Assembly: GCA_963930775.1 (NCBI GenBank)
Contig: OZ005689.1
Coordinates: 33,713,235 to 33,777,234 of the forward strand
Origin: Cliona cf. orientalis
Lineage: Eukaryota > Porifera > Demospongiae > Clionaida > Clionaidae
Length of the DNA: 64,000 bases
Reading direction: 5' to 3'
This document shows positions 22,456 through 33,994 of this stretch, one piece after another. Position 1 is the stretch's first letter, and every line of letters starts with the position of its first letter. The translations under genes were made by a program, and so were the position numbers. Under the pieces are notes generated by a model. It was not told the origin of the DNA. It was given only the letters and a program-made list of their open reading frames with translations, and did no database searches.

Positions 22456-24018
22456 ACCCAGTCAATTTCACATGAGGATTAAAGTTGTGGCTGTAGCACT
22501 TTCAATAAGTGATGCCATTCAAGGAAATTCACTCTCCGTTTTAGTAGTCTTTTTACCAATAACTGATAGCTGATAGCTTTAAGAGCATTATGGAAAGAAA
22601 GCAGCAGAACTGCTATCGGACTGTCCAAGCACCAGGTGGCATTTTCTTGTAAAATCCTATTCAGGTTCTTGACCTCGCCTAGTTAGGTGACGAAAAGTGG
22701 TACTGCTGTGTTATTGACATTATACTGGTTGATTAAAAATTAAATTTATGATCAAAATCGTCAGTGGAGGAAAGAACATTGCGATTCCCATTATATAACT
22801 GCTATATTTCGTTAGAAATGGCAGTTATGTTTAGAAGCTAGTATATTTAGATGATAACCACAGGGTGAACGTCGGTGAACCTAGCTACCCACTAGCAGCT
22901 GCCGAGCGTGGACAACTGATTCTTGTCCAAGCCGACACAACATTCGAAGTGGGAGATCATGATTTCTCAAATTTTAGTATCATCCCTTCTGTATCATTGT
23001 TGGTTGGTATTCCAAGCCAATTGTCTGGATCATGGTACCATGGGCTGGTCACTGTATTTCTAAAAGAGGGTGCATTTGAGCCCTCATCACCCTTCAGACA
23101 TATGGCTGAATTGTTGAATACGCTTTCTTCAAATTTAATGATCAGCTTGATAAGCCAATGCTCTGCTTGTACACAGATGGGGGACCAGATCAGAGTAACG
23201 TATAATTCAGGGAAGATGTCTCTCACAGCACTGTATGTGAAGCTCGATTTGGATTATTTGCTAGCGGCCAGAACTGCACCCTGTCACAGTTCGAGAAATC
23301 CAGTTGAATGTATGTCAGCATTAAACCTGGGATTACAATGTGTAGGACTGATAAGGAGAGAAGGAAGTGAAACTTTTGAAAGAGAAGCATCTAAATGTAA
23401 TGCCATGAAAGATTTGAGAAAAGCTGCTGACAGATGCCCAGATTTCAAAAGTGAAGCACTCGATTCAATTGAACCAGCTAAGATTTTACTAACGCAAGTA
23501 TTCGAGCATCTTCAGTTGAAACAGAAGAACATCAAATGCTCTCTACCTGCTTCTGATGAGGATATAGTGGACATGTGGAATAACTTACTGCTGATTTGAA
23601 GTGGCTATGGGGATCGAGGCTCGCTGAAGACCAAGTCTGCTGGTCAGAAAAGAAGTCACTCTCAGAATTCATGGCCCATTGCTGCTGTGAGAGGCATTAC
23701 TATTTTGAAATAAAAGTGTGGCATTTCAACATGCAAAATATGTAAACCACCAAGGCTACCAATGGAGATTTTCCAGCAAATAAAGCACTTTCCTGACCCA
23801 GCCCCAGGAGATGATGGGCACTACTTGCCCTTTGCTAGTATTTATGGAACTGAAACCGACGAGGAACACAGGCCTTCTAAAAAACTAAGACCTCAAAAAC
23901 AGGGAATATTACCATTCCATGGTAAACTACAACATGTACGTAATGCTGATTTAATGCTAGAATGTGAAGAGTGTGGAATGTGGCGACTGATCTACACTAA
24001 GCGTAAGCTCTCCTCCAG

Positions 24019-24305
24019 TGTAACAGCGCAAGCGTTGACGAGAAAAGTTAGTGGCTGCAGGGGTGCTTTAGAGTAGTCAATGATAGATACTGGAAAGACT
24101 CTGCAGCTCATTGAATGGGCTGCTCTATTTATGCACAATCACATACTAAGGGGCATGGGGGCAGAAAGGGTTAAAGACATGGATTGAGACATAAATAAGT
24201 GATCGATGACATGAGAACATAATTACAGTGTAGGTAAGCAAGTTTTCTATGCACCAGTTCCAGGGCTCTTGGCTAATTAGTCTGTTCAGAGTCATGATCA
24301 TCACA
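24019..24305 (-). mobile_element. LTR of a Ty3/gypsy-like element (one LTR seen)
   Basis: On the minus strand the unit starts TGTGATGATCATGACTCTG right after a polypurine tract (GGAGGGGGTAG) and ends TTACA near 24019, about 287 bp, with a TATA-like ATAAATAGAGC inside. It lies within the transposase relative. A second LTR was not found, so the element is partial. Confidence 0.6.
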
Positions 24306-24495
24306 CTACCCCCTCCTTAAGATTCTTGTCCCAAGAGATTTGCGGCTGCAGCTTGGTAGTGTTGGACAGGATGCCTTGTGCGGCTGCTGCACCGAGGTTG
24401 TACTGTGGAGTTGTCCCTTTCTGCTGTGGTATTTGGGTTGTCTTCATGATTGGAGTTTGACTGTTGACTAGAGATAGTTAGACTCAAGTCAGCAT
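24306..24495 (-). mobile_element. 3' end of gypsy-like pol next to the LTR
   Basis: The minus-strand reading gives a basic tail (STVQPRCSSRTRHPVQHY) and a stop just before the polypurine tract, the usual arrangement at the 3' end of gypsy pol. The rest of the element is missing. Confidence 0.5.
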
Positions 24496-24500
24496 AAGCT

Positions 24501-24825
24501 CAGTGGCGGATCCAGAGGGGGATCCAGGGGTGCACAGGAACCCCCCTTTTGGCTACACCTAGCACTAAGAAGTATACTGATGATAGGTAAATGGAACCCC
24601 CCTTTCTGGCTACAGAACTAAGAAAACTGCTGCTATGGCTCACCTTAGAATGCTTTAGAAGAAATTCGTTCGAAAACAGATCGATTGGACTGAAAGAGCT
24701 GGTAGACTCTCTCAAGAACGATCGAAAGTGGGCGTGGTTTTGCCCAAAAGTGGGCGTGGCTTCTAAAAATTCGCGCGCAACAGTATATTAGAACCCCCCT
24801 TTTAGAAATCCTGGATCCGCCACTG
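24501..24825. mobile_element. hAT-like MITE, CAGTGGCGGATCC termini, 325 bp
   Basis: TIRs CAGTGGCGGATCCAG and the inverse at 24811-24825; 5-bp TSD AAGCT (24496-24500 and 24826-24830). Non-coding. Inserted in the transposase relative. Confidence 0.85.
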
Positions 24826-25119
24826 AAGCTCTCCTCGCATCAGTACACGACTTGCTTGAGGGAATGTCATTCTCATGTGGTTCGCCACTCCAAGACCTTG
24901 ATCTGCCGTCAGATCTAGTGGATAAAGTATTCACCCGAAGTAGGGACCCAATCGAAGTGTTATATTACAGTGCCATATTATATGATACAATTTGTATCTA
25001 CTCTACTGTGCTAAGAATGAACCTTATTCAAGCGATAAATATTATCCACAACATAGTGATTGTAAAGAAAAACCCCCAATTGCAAAGAAATAACTCAACT
25101 ATTGGCATTTGAGCACGGT

Positions 25120-25397
25120 TTTGTACTCTGTTCCAGTTGCATGCATACTAGTTTGTGATGTTAAGTTTTTGTACCTCTTCCTCTCCCCCTCTCAATCGTT
25201 TTATTCTGCGTGTGCATGTGTCTATTCTTGTATGCATTAGAACTATGTACTTCATATAGTAGCTGCGTGCATACACTTCCTAAGGTATCTTGTCTCTCTC
25301 TTCTATCTCTCTCACTCTATTTTTTAGTGTCTCGTCCTATGTCATTCTATGTGCATTCTGAACTGCTATGTATACTTGAACAACTGTGTGTGCATAA
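25120..25397. other. Spacer before the second large transposon
   Basis: CT-rich tracts and no supported exon. Confidence 0.4.
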
Positions 25398-28300
25398 TGC
25401 ACCTATCAAAGTCGTGCCCCACCTACCCCCTACCGGGCATATGAAGAGGGGTTGGATGGGAATTTGCCTGCGCGAGGCGCCCCACCCACAACACTGGACT
25501 GTATATCGGTTCAAAGGTCATGCGATGACGTTATCGCCTTCTGGTTGTCCATGTGTTGAACTTCTGAGTTTGTGTCTCCTTTTATTGAGTCGAAATCGAA
25601 CGTTCTGTGTACTAAGATTTGTAGAAACCAGGTAGGAAGAGTGCCATTTTACTTATTGATGTTTTACTGAGCTATTTGTCTGTTTTTTAAATAGCTAGTA
25701 GTTTATTGATCTATCATGGCAGCCAGTCAGCAGAAAAAGGCGTGTGTACACTTTGAAAGCAGCACCAGAATTGTTCATTTTGAGAGTTCTTCTGCATGTG
25801 ATGATTTACGTGAGATTTCTAAGGCCATCAAAATGGCATTCGAATTGGACCAGAGTACTAAGCTGCTAGTTCAAGCTCAAAGTGATCCAAACTGCAAAGA
25901 AAAATGGTTTGATATCATAGATGGAGAAATCCCTGACAAATCAGAGTTGAGAATTGTCGTTGCACAGGTATGAGGCACTGATTTTGATGATAAATTCAGG
26001 AACACCATCATGTGTCTCCACCTGCCACACCCTCCATCGACTCTGCAACTCCCATAACCTGTTCATCAGATAAAACCTCGATTACGACTACTACTGAGTG
26101 CATGTCTGGAGGCTCTTGAACTCAGTTAAGGCTGTCGTTCTCCCAAGAAAAGCTACACCTGAGAAAGCCAACTGAACAAGTATGTAGACAATCAGTTATA
26201 TTTGACAAGTACTGCCAATAATTTTGATTAACTTTTGTGCCACTGATTATAGTTTTGTATAGCAAGGAGCTCATTTACTTTTTTTGATAATAGGAAGTGG
26301 TGTGTATTCCAAGTCCACATATAAAATCTAATAAAACACTAACTGAAGAAACCATTCGCCAAAGAGCCGTATTGTTTGAAAAGAATGTAACTAGCTACCA
26401 AAAGAGTGTCAATGATGCTAGTGTCGATCTGTGTTTAAAGAATCCAAGCCTCCTTTTTTTTGAAACGTGGTGACCTGCTCAATATGGCCAAAGATAAGGT
26501 GCATGAGGATGGATACAGCTACAAGAAAGGAAAGAGTCGTTCCACCAAGCATGCATTGCACTACTTCTGAAGAAAGTGTACCTAAATGGTCAAATTGATT
26601 CAGCAGAGCGGGTACGGAGAATAAAAGAAATACATGAAGACATTGCAGATATTGATACTCAAATAGGATTCAAAAATCATAGGATTGAAGCAGCAACTGT
26701 TACAAAGAGTTTCAAAAGCGATGAATTGTCTGCTGAGATTGCTACTCTTAAAATGCAGCACCGTGAGCTTGTTGAAGAGCTAGGAGCCTTAGAAAAGAAA
26801 GCAAAAAGATCTGCTAAGTACATGAAAGCCAAGAACAAAGAAAAGACCCATGCTGAGCTAGAAGTCACCATTACGTCGCAGGATACTGAGGAGCCCCAAG
26901 GCGAGGGTGGAGATAGTGACAAAGAGCAGCCTTTTGCGGAGGGCCTCCCTCATCCTATGGAGACGTAGGGAGGCCATCAACTGATACTATACACATTTAT
27001 ATAGGACAAATTGAAAGGAAACTATCAGAGTATATTACCGTTAGTGATGGAGTATATATATCTACATTTAAAGGTCTCTCTCTTCGTGATTATATTCAAG
27101 CTAGAAGTATGTACTGTTGTATCTACCATAGTAACTGTAATGAGAGTAAAGCCATGCTTAATGTGGCACGTACAGTGCAGGAAAATGAATGTTATAATTT
27201 TAGTAGTGACCTCAGAAGTGCTTTATCCATAGATTGTGTAGGTGAAACGACCTGTTGCTGTTTTTTTATCAATGTACACAGCAGGTTGGCATAAGTCTTG
27301 TAGTCCACAGAACTGTGGTGCTCAACATACACTCATACACTCAGATACACCAGGCTTGTAGTCCACTCGTAGACAGGCAAGGGGCATCTGGAGCAAGCGA
27401 CGGCGGGCATGATGTGGGTTGTAGTTTTGGACTTTAGATTAACAATTATGTGAATCAGATAGAGAACGTGAATGTCTAAGGTATGCAGTTGTCAAGAGCT
27501 CTGGACTCTTTAAGCTCGTAAAGCATTTGGCTTTCAGAATCTCTCTAGCAGGTTATCACATGTTGAAAATACAATAAAACATGCACAGTAAATCTATTGA
27601 GAAACTAGCTTCTCTTTTACAATCACTTGGTTTGGAATATCAAGACAGTAGCTCTGACTGATTATTCTGATGTCACAGATGACGAGGAACCCTGTCATGA
27701 AGCAGCGGAACTTAGTGTTGCTGATATGTCAAAACTAGTCAAAGACTGTGAATTCAATTATTTTGAAGTTTCTCATAGAGTTGGAAATGCTGCCACCACT
27801 GAAGTGTTAATGAACAAGCTAGAGGAGTTAGACATCACTTCCAATGAAAAAAGAAGATAAAGATCTCCCATGAAGCATTCATAGCTAAGGAAGATGCAAA
27901 TGTAGTCCACAAACAGCGTCAAGCTGATCAGATAAATGGTTTGATAGTTACTGAGAGTGAGAGTGATGATCCAGGAGCTATTCAAGATGCTACCAGTGTA
28001 ATAGATGCATTAGTAAGGGAAATTATAATTAAAAAACAGGACTCAATCAAGAGACAACTGCGACGTAGAAGAGCCAAGAGGATTGCTGAACAGAATTTCT
28101 TGAGGAAGAAACAAACCAAGCGAGTGAACACTATTTTAAGTCGATTTCCAGACATTGGAAAAACAATTGAAACTTTTGTCAAAGATAATAATGTGGGTGC
28201 AGAAGCCTGGAGGACAGGTGTCCTTAACTTTGACGGCAATATCAAGAATACCCAGAAAGTTACATACAGTTCTATAAAAAGCACCGTATGGACCAACATT

Positions 28301-30173
28301 CAAGATACCCTATGGCACCGTTGTACAACTTTGCGTAGCAAGAAACAGGCGAAGAACATCTTCATTACGCTACAAGGGTGTAGCTCAAGTTACGTCACGT
28401 CGTGCCTGAAAAGGATTTCAACTCCATTATAACCCAGATTTTCACTGGTCTAATGCATTTTATAGAGGACTAGACTACATCCAGCTGAAGGACGGCTCTA
28501 ATATCGCTGTTGTGAACAGAGATGACGCATCAGGGTTTCGTTTAGATACTCTTGCCACTCATAGGCAATATACATCACCTATTGTGGCAAATTTTAACCA
28601 CCCATACGGACTATGTTAATTGTTACCCAAGTGTGCTTCAAACTTCATCGTATAATTTCCCACGAACTAAACAACCCCTGAAATTTGTGATGGAATTGTT
28701 AAAGCTATACCACTGCACGAAAAAAATCCAGCGCAGCATGCATCTGATTTCAGCATGTTGATGAGAAGGGAATAACTAGCAAGTGCTTTTTACAAGGAGA
28801 ATGGAGAAGTCAAGAACATTCTGTGTGTGCGTGTCGATGGAGCATCTGACGAAGGACCATTGCATGATGAAGTGCAGTTTTTTTGGGCCTTAGATCACTT
28901 AAAGAATAATTGACTGGTAACATTAGTGACTGCCCGTAGTTCAGGATCGAGTTATTTAAATAGAGTTGAACTGCAGAACGGCTGCCTAACTCGTGGTCAC
29001 TCAAATGTTTTTATTCCATCTACTATGTCAGGTAGCTGTATGGAAGGAGGAAAGATCAATCAGGATGCCTTGAGAAGAAATTTGGACATGGCTATTGATG
29101 TTTACATTGAAAGAGTAAATAATTGTCCTTATGGGGATACTTTCATTCAGCTTTTCAAAGGATCAGACGCAAAACAGTATCAAGATTATCGCAAACCACT
29201 GAGAACGTTTAAGGGATCTAAGAGAAAGAAATGTGAACTGCAATCACAGCAACCCAGTCTTTTCAAGTTGTTTGAACAAGTATGAAACTTACGAGAACGG
29301 CACATGCTAAAGGGATACCCCCAAACAGTATGTATATGTTATGCTGCTGCTTTCAAGAGGATTGTTGCCACCCATTATGCAAGGAGAGAGTAGGTTTTAA
29401 CATAGAGAAAGTGAAGTGGTTTCCTGATGGTCCACCTGTGAACAGAATCCCACTACCAGTTTCTGATCCTAGGGTGATCAAAACTGTTCAACTTGCAAAG
29501 GGTCTTGTTCTGGACACTATCTTAAGCCAATTGAGTCTCTTCAGTGTGGGAGTTTACCATGTGAACCACCAAGTAGTGTAATTCAAAGAATCTTCAAGCA
29601 AAGGGCAGTGGTTACTGATGACGGAGAGATAACAAAGAAAGTGCTACTTCCAACTGAAGAAGTCAATATTTGGCTTAAGCATCTAGAAACCGTAACAAAG
29701 AATCGCAAAAAAGGTGCACAAAAAGCTGCCGAAACTCGGAAGGCTAAAACCACCTCTACCGAACAAGAACCCATTGTGTACTGTGGGAAGTGTGGAGAAA
29801 TGTATGAAGAAGAAAACCGAAGAAATTCAGAATTGGATTGGTTTCATTGGATCTGTGTGGGGCTTATAGTGGAACCAGAATCATTTTCTTGTAACAATTG
29901 TGTATAGTATGTTATCATAATAATATTGAAATGGTGTGTATTTTAGCTACAATATTATGTCACTGAAGAATGTATCATCTTGGCCTTCATTGGAACCTGT
30001 GAGAATAGAAATTCAAGGTCATTGGTGGAGATTAGACGGGGATTAAACCTACATTGGACTACAGACCAGGGCAGTATACAGGAATTAGATAACTGATTAT
30101 GCCCTGTAGTAGGGGAATTAGATCATGTGACTAGTCTAATCCCTACAGGTGGGGCATGTCTTTGATAGGTGCA
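25398..30173 (+). mobile_element. 4.8-kb DNA transposon with TAA TSD
   Basis: Left end TGCACCTATCAAAGTCGTGC (25398 onward) and the right end read inverted (TGCACCTATCAAAGACATGC from 30173) match over 27 bp with two differences. TAA flanks both sides (25395-25397 and 30174-30176). It carries one long, broken gene on the plus strand. TSD size and sequence, overall length and coding organisation parallel the element at 15436-20074, although the TIR sequences differ. Confidence 0.8.
25716..29907 (+). pseudogene. DDE-like transposase with coiled coil and C-terminal PHD-like finger, decayed
   Basis: Exon 1 25716-25967 starts ATG (MAASQQKKACVHFESSTRI) and ends CAG|GTATGA in phase 0. Exon 2 from about 25999 joins in frame but has one TGA before its donor near 26178. 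Exon 3 from about 26295 breaks at a T8 run (26455-26462). Then come a Lys/Glu coiled coil (26580-26900), a basic stretch with RQLRRRRAKRIAEQ and an HTH-like part (28040-28250), NRDDASGFRLDT (28519-28554), RVDGASDEGPLHDEVQ (28830-28880) and SGSSYLNRVELQNGC (28945-28990), which I read as the D, D and E blocks. The end (29760-29907) has CGKCGEMY, then WFHWIC and CNNC, a PHD-type zinc finger apparently lacking its middle Cys pair. At least six frameshifts or stops. I recognise the family only as an uncharacterised invertebrate transposase type. Confidence 0.68.
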
Positions 30174-30179
30174 TAATAT

Positions 30180-31000
30180 ATTTCCTGTTTGCACTTGGAG
30201 GTTTGCTGAGTATGTATCTGGGGTATGGTTTAAGTTCTTCCTCTTCCTGTCTTAATTCAATTAGTCATAGTTCCTTAGCTCTAACCACCCGCCCGCCTGC
30301 ATGTACTTGAGACAAGTGGTGTGATCAGAAACTAATCATTGACATAGCTAAGGCCAAGGGATGACTATTGCATCAATCAATAGGTTAAATTTACCATACA
30401 CATGCTGAGCTCATAAATCTCAACACTATTATAAAATCCCTCAAGCTCTCAACTGGGGCAAGAACCAAGACTAAAGAAATATTGTATTGTATGCTAGACT
30501 ATAATATACTGTAAAACCTCATTACTATGTGTTAATTAAGTTGACTAATGACTATTATGACTAATGCGTATTTATTCTCTGTCCATCTTACCTTACATCC
30601 GTAGCCCCTCTGCCTTCTCACCCACCTTTCATTTCGTCTGCAGTCAGCATTCTTGCACTTTCTCAACTTTTTCATATTCAATTATCCGACTTCATCGAAT
30701 AATTATGTAGTGTACCACTACTTAAGCTTCTGTTCTTTGTGCTATAGCTAAGTTTTTGACTGAAGGTCCACGGACCAAAACGTCTCAGTTACGAGAAACA
30801 TTAATAATCATTAATCTAGACTATATCCTTGGTGCTGTAAATACTGCTTTTGTGTATTGACGATGGATGCCTTACCTTCTTGGTATTTGTACAGTCTCCT
30901 TAATCTCCATCTGGTAGCACATTGGTGGCACATTGGTGGGCTAGCCACATTTACAGTGAATGTGGTTATAGATTTAAAAATGCACATGCACTATGAGCTA
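30180..31000. other. Non-coding spacer
   Basis: Nothing supported beyond short AT-rich repeats. Confidence 0.5.
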
Positions 31001-31019
31001 GAGAGCACATGGACTTAGT

Positions 31020-31255
31020 GCTTCACACATACATACATACGTACATTCATACATACGTACATACATACGTACATACGTACGTACATACGTATATACGTAC
31101 ATACGTACATACGTCATTCGTACATACGTACATACATACATACATACATACATACATACATACATACATACATACAACATACAACATACAACATACAACA
31201 TACGTACATACGCACATACGTACATATGTCATTCGTACATATGTACATACGTACA
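31020..31255. repeat. CATA/CGTA microsatellite
   Basis: Tandem (CATA)n and (CGTA)n units over about 235 bp. ORFs on both strands (HTYIHTYIHT and the like) are repeat artefacts. Confidence 0.95.
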
Positions 31256-31259
31256 GCTA

Positions 31260-32230
31260 TTCTGTTAAATATGGGACTCGCTTTGCATAGGCAGTCTCAA
31301 CCAGTCACAACCAGTTGTGCCAGCCAAAACTATGTGTACTATCATTTTATATAAAACTACATATAGTATATAATTTTCGTGGACATCACTTACAATCTAT
31401 TAACTATAATTTATGCCTGACATTCCCTCCTATCCATACCATTATGCATATATATATATACATCGGGTCTGTCTTTTAGTTATGTCACTGTAGCTCTTGA
31501 ACCATGTATTATCCCATTATACGCCATAGGCGCGTTTTCATGTCATGCATGTGAACCACCCATAGGTGCAAAATTGCGCCAGTATAGCTATATTAGTATT
31601 AGTATTAGTGTTATGGAACCGCCTACATTCCAAAGAACGAAAAGCCATAGGCTTGGCTTCCTGTCTATGACTACTAGGGGGCCTGGCCTCCCTTACCTAC
31701 CAGTGGCGTGAGGTCACCTTTGGCCCAACCCAACGCTCGCTACTAAAATGATTTTATGAAGATCGACGATGATAATGGTGATCAATCTGGGTACGAGCGA
31801 TATGTTTTCTACCATAGGGCAGGAGGTACAGCTCTGGTGCTAAGTATATAGCTAGACTAGGTCTATGCCCACCTATCCATGACGAGCTTTTCAACAGAGC
31901 CAAGCGCTTACCTGAGAGTGACTCGAAGACGGCGGCCATTATGGAAGTAAGTGAGCTTGTAATCTTTTTGTGTTTGTAGCTTATAGTATGTATAGTAGTG
32001 CCCTAGCGGCATACTAGAACATTGTATTAACCTATCTTACATATAAAGGCCTGTACTGCCTGTGTAGCTATGATAATATGCTGCACAAGACGCTTTATTT
32101 GCGTTGTTACACTTTCTTGAATATATCTTGGTGTTGGCAGTACGTATGACGTCATGACCTCTTGGCCTATATTCAGTTAAGAAGAGGGTGGATTAAACCG
32201 GTCTAAAACAGTGGTGTACTAAGTCAATCA
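31260..32230. other. Spacer, no clear gene
   Basis: A possible first exon ends near 31946-31950 (GCCATTATGGAA|GTAAGTG) after a GC-rich stretch, but no downstream exon could be tied to it. Confidence 0.3.
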
Positions 32231-32232
32231 GT

Positions 32233-32823
32233 GTGGAAGATTACTTATCAATAATTAAGCCAATTTACCAAGCTTCAATACAGAAACTACAGATCCAGAG
32301 GAGCTTACAAAGGCTGAAAATTACACAAATAGCTAGATCAATCAAACACTTCAGAGAGATGGTCAATATCAATGAAGAGATTGATACAGAGGTTCAAAGT
32401 AGGTTGAGGGATATGGATTAGGGTTAGGATTATCTCCTGCTGTGAACTGCTTCCACTCTGTATCAGTGAACATATCAGATCTGGACCGGTGGAATAGCTC
32501 ATTGACCAAAATTGGTGTTATTAACAAATTAGACATAGGCTCATTATCCATGAAACTTCGTCATGCATTTGTTCAAGAGATATTAAGGAGAACGTCGTGA
32601 ATCTTATGAGTTTCCTCACAAGGGAATTGGACTACACCACTGAGGCTAACAAATATCTCTAAGATGCTAGCTCAATTGGAGACCTCATCACTGCAAGCCC
32701 TACTAGCCATTCCATTTATGTGATTCCACTAGAAGGAACAGTTCTTTTAGTTTATGACCCTAATGGGTCGAGTCATTATGATGTAATAGTTCCCCAGTTG
32801 GTCAACCAGCTACTGACAGTGTG
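32233..32823 (+). pseudogene. Remnant of an OTU-domain-containing mobile-element protein
   Basis: A helix-rich segment (IKPIYQASIQKLQIQRSL, 32250-32300) is followed, across several frames, by NCFHSVSVNISDLDRW, SLSMKLRHAFVQEIL, FLTRELDYTTEANKYL and finally TVLLVYDPNGSSHYD (about 32737-32780). The last motif, with the catalytic-type His, is the C-terminal end of OTU cysteine-protease-like domains. The N-terminal Cys motif was not located here. Several stops and frameshifts mark it as decayed. OTU domains travel with several invertebrate transposons, and another copy is fused to the helicase at 56-59 kb. Confidence 0.45.
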
Positions 32824-33370
32824 ATTGATACACCTACTAAGTCAATAAGTAAGTGTGTATTATAGATGTGGTATAAATATTGGAAATGTATGTGCACCTC
32901 AGTGCTGTTCACGCCTCAAGATGTAAATTCTACTTGCAACCACAACCATGTACCACTCTCTGCTGAGGTAAAGATTGTGTGAATTCATATGGTGTGCGTA
33001 TACCAAAATCAAAAGGGGTGTTTATTTCAGATTGCCTTATCCACTAGCAAGAAATTTGTTGCTGATCGAGGAGGCATACGAGCATTTGGTCAGATTTTGA
33101 GTCGATAGTACTAGATAAAATCCTTTCAAACCATCAAGAAACATCCACTACTGATATCACTAATACGTACCTACTAAAATGTTTATTCAAAATCTACATT
33201 CTGTAAGCCTCCCTTGGAAGCTGTATTATATCCTTATGCAACGCTTATTGTCCCGTATGCATTATGAGCAATCGGTTCTATCCGTCCGTCAGTACTGGGC
33301 AGCACGGCCACATGGCAAGTTGAGGTCAAGTCTGGATCAACTTGGCTCACGCCCCAAGCATGGGGATTTT

Positions 33371-33834
33371 TAGCCTTGTCCCCAGGCCCTTTGAGGAGGA
33401 GGGGAAAGGGCCTGGTACACACTGTTTGTGCATGCGTCAAATTTTCCGTAAAAATGACCGTAAAATTTTCCGTACACGAATCCTTACCACGTGTATAATA
33501 GTGAAACAGTCCAACACATGTAAAGAATACGGAATGACCTCCTGACCTTTGCGATAATGCGCATGCTAAATGCGAGCCATCGCTGTTCCAAGTTCAAGTC
33601 CCACCACCAATCGGCATGGCAACAGCTGTCTCGAAATCTCGCTCGAAAATCAATCCGTCTAAGTCTGCCATTCTCTCCTCGCAAAAGCGTGAGGAATAAA
33701 GGTCAAAGGGCAAGTATACTAGGAAGTATACTACAGTATCTGATCCCCTAAGATTCTTAGGGTAACGGAGCATGCGAAAACAGTGTGTACCAGGCCCTTT
33801 CTCCTCCTCCTCAAAGGGCCTGGGGACGAGGCTA
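33371..33834. mobile_element. Foldback MITE with 9-bp TSD (Mutator-like), 464 bp
   Basis: Arms of about 64 bp (33371-33434 and 33771-33834; outer end TAGCCTTGTCCCCAGGCCCT, inner part GGGCCTGGTACACACTGTTT) are inverse copies. GGGGATTTT lies directly outside both ends (33362-33370 and 33835-33843), a perfect 9-bp duplication. Long arms and a 9-bp TSD fit Mutator/MULE-type foldback elements. Non-coding. Confidence 0.85.
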
Positions 33835-33994
33835 GGGGATTTTGTATTTTTGAGTGACCGATAATTGATCTGCCCGAGGGTGATAATATCTATGGACGAA
33901 TCTGTACTTGTAAGCAACTACGAATGCTGCAATATTTAATAATTATTATGCTTGGCGATATTATTTTTATATGATTATTATATATTGCTCACAG

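Larger units (their letters stand above)
22840..25110 (+). pseudogene. 5'-truncated relative of the 15-20 kb transposase
   Basis: The plus-strand frame starts inside the catalytic block (LDDNHRVNVGEPS at about 22838-22880) and continues ADTTFEVGDHDFSNFSIIPS, then RNPVECMSALNLGLQCVGLI, parallel to the minus-strand transposase at 15714-19867. Frames change after 23600; the zinc-like part (CGISTCKICKPP, HFPDPAPGDDGHYLPF) follows to about 24010. The last piece (SVHDLLEGMSFSCGS, about 24835-24990) resumes after an LTR fragment and a MITE. The equivalent of SDGGPDHR is eroded (TQMGDQIRVTYNS). No TIRs were found, so it is a dead fragment. It confirms that the family has more than one member here. 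Confidence 0.72.

Noticed and set aside
27011..27437. Overlapping plus-strand ORFs of 60-73 codons
   Set aside because: Fall between recognisable transposase blocks and mostly read as intron of the 25-30 kb pseudogene.
30998..31290. Overlapping ORFs of alternating His/Thr/Tyr or Tyr/Val/Cys on both strands
   Set aside because: They follow a CATA/CGTA microsatellite and have no other coding signal.
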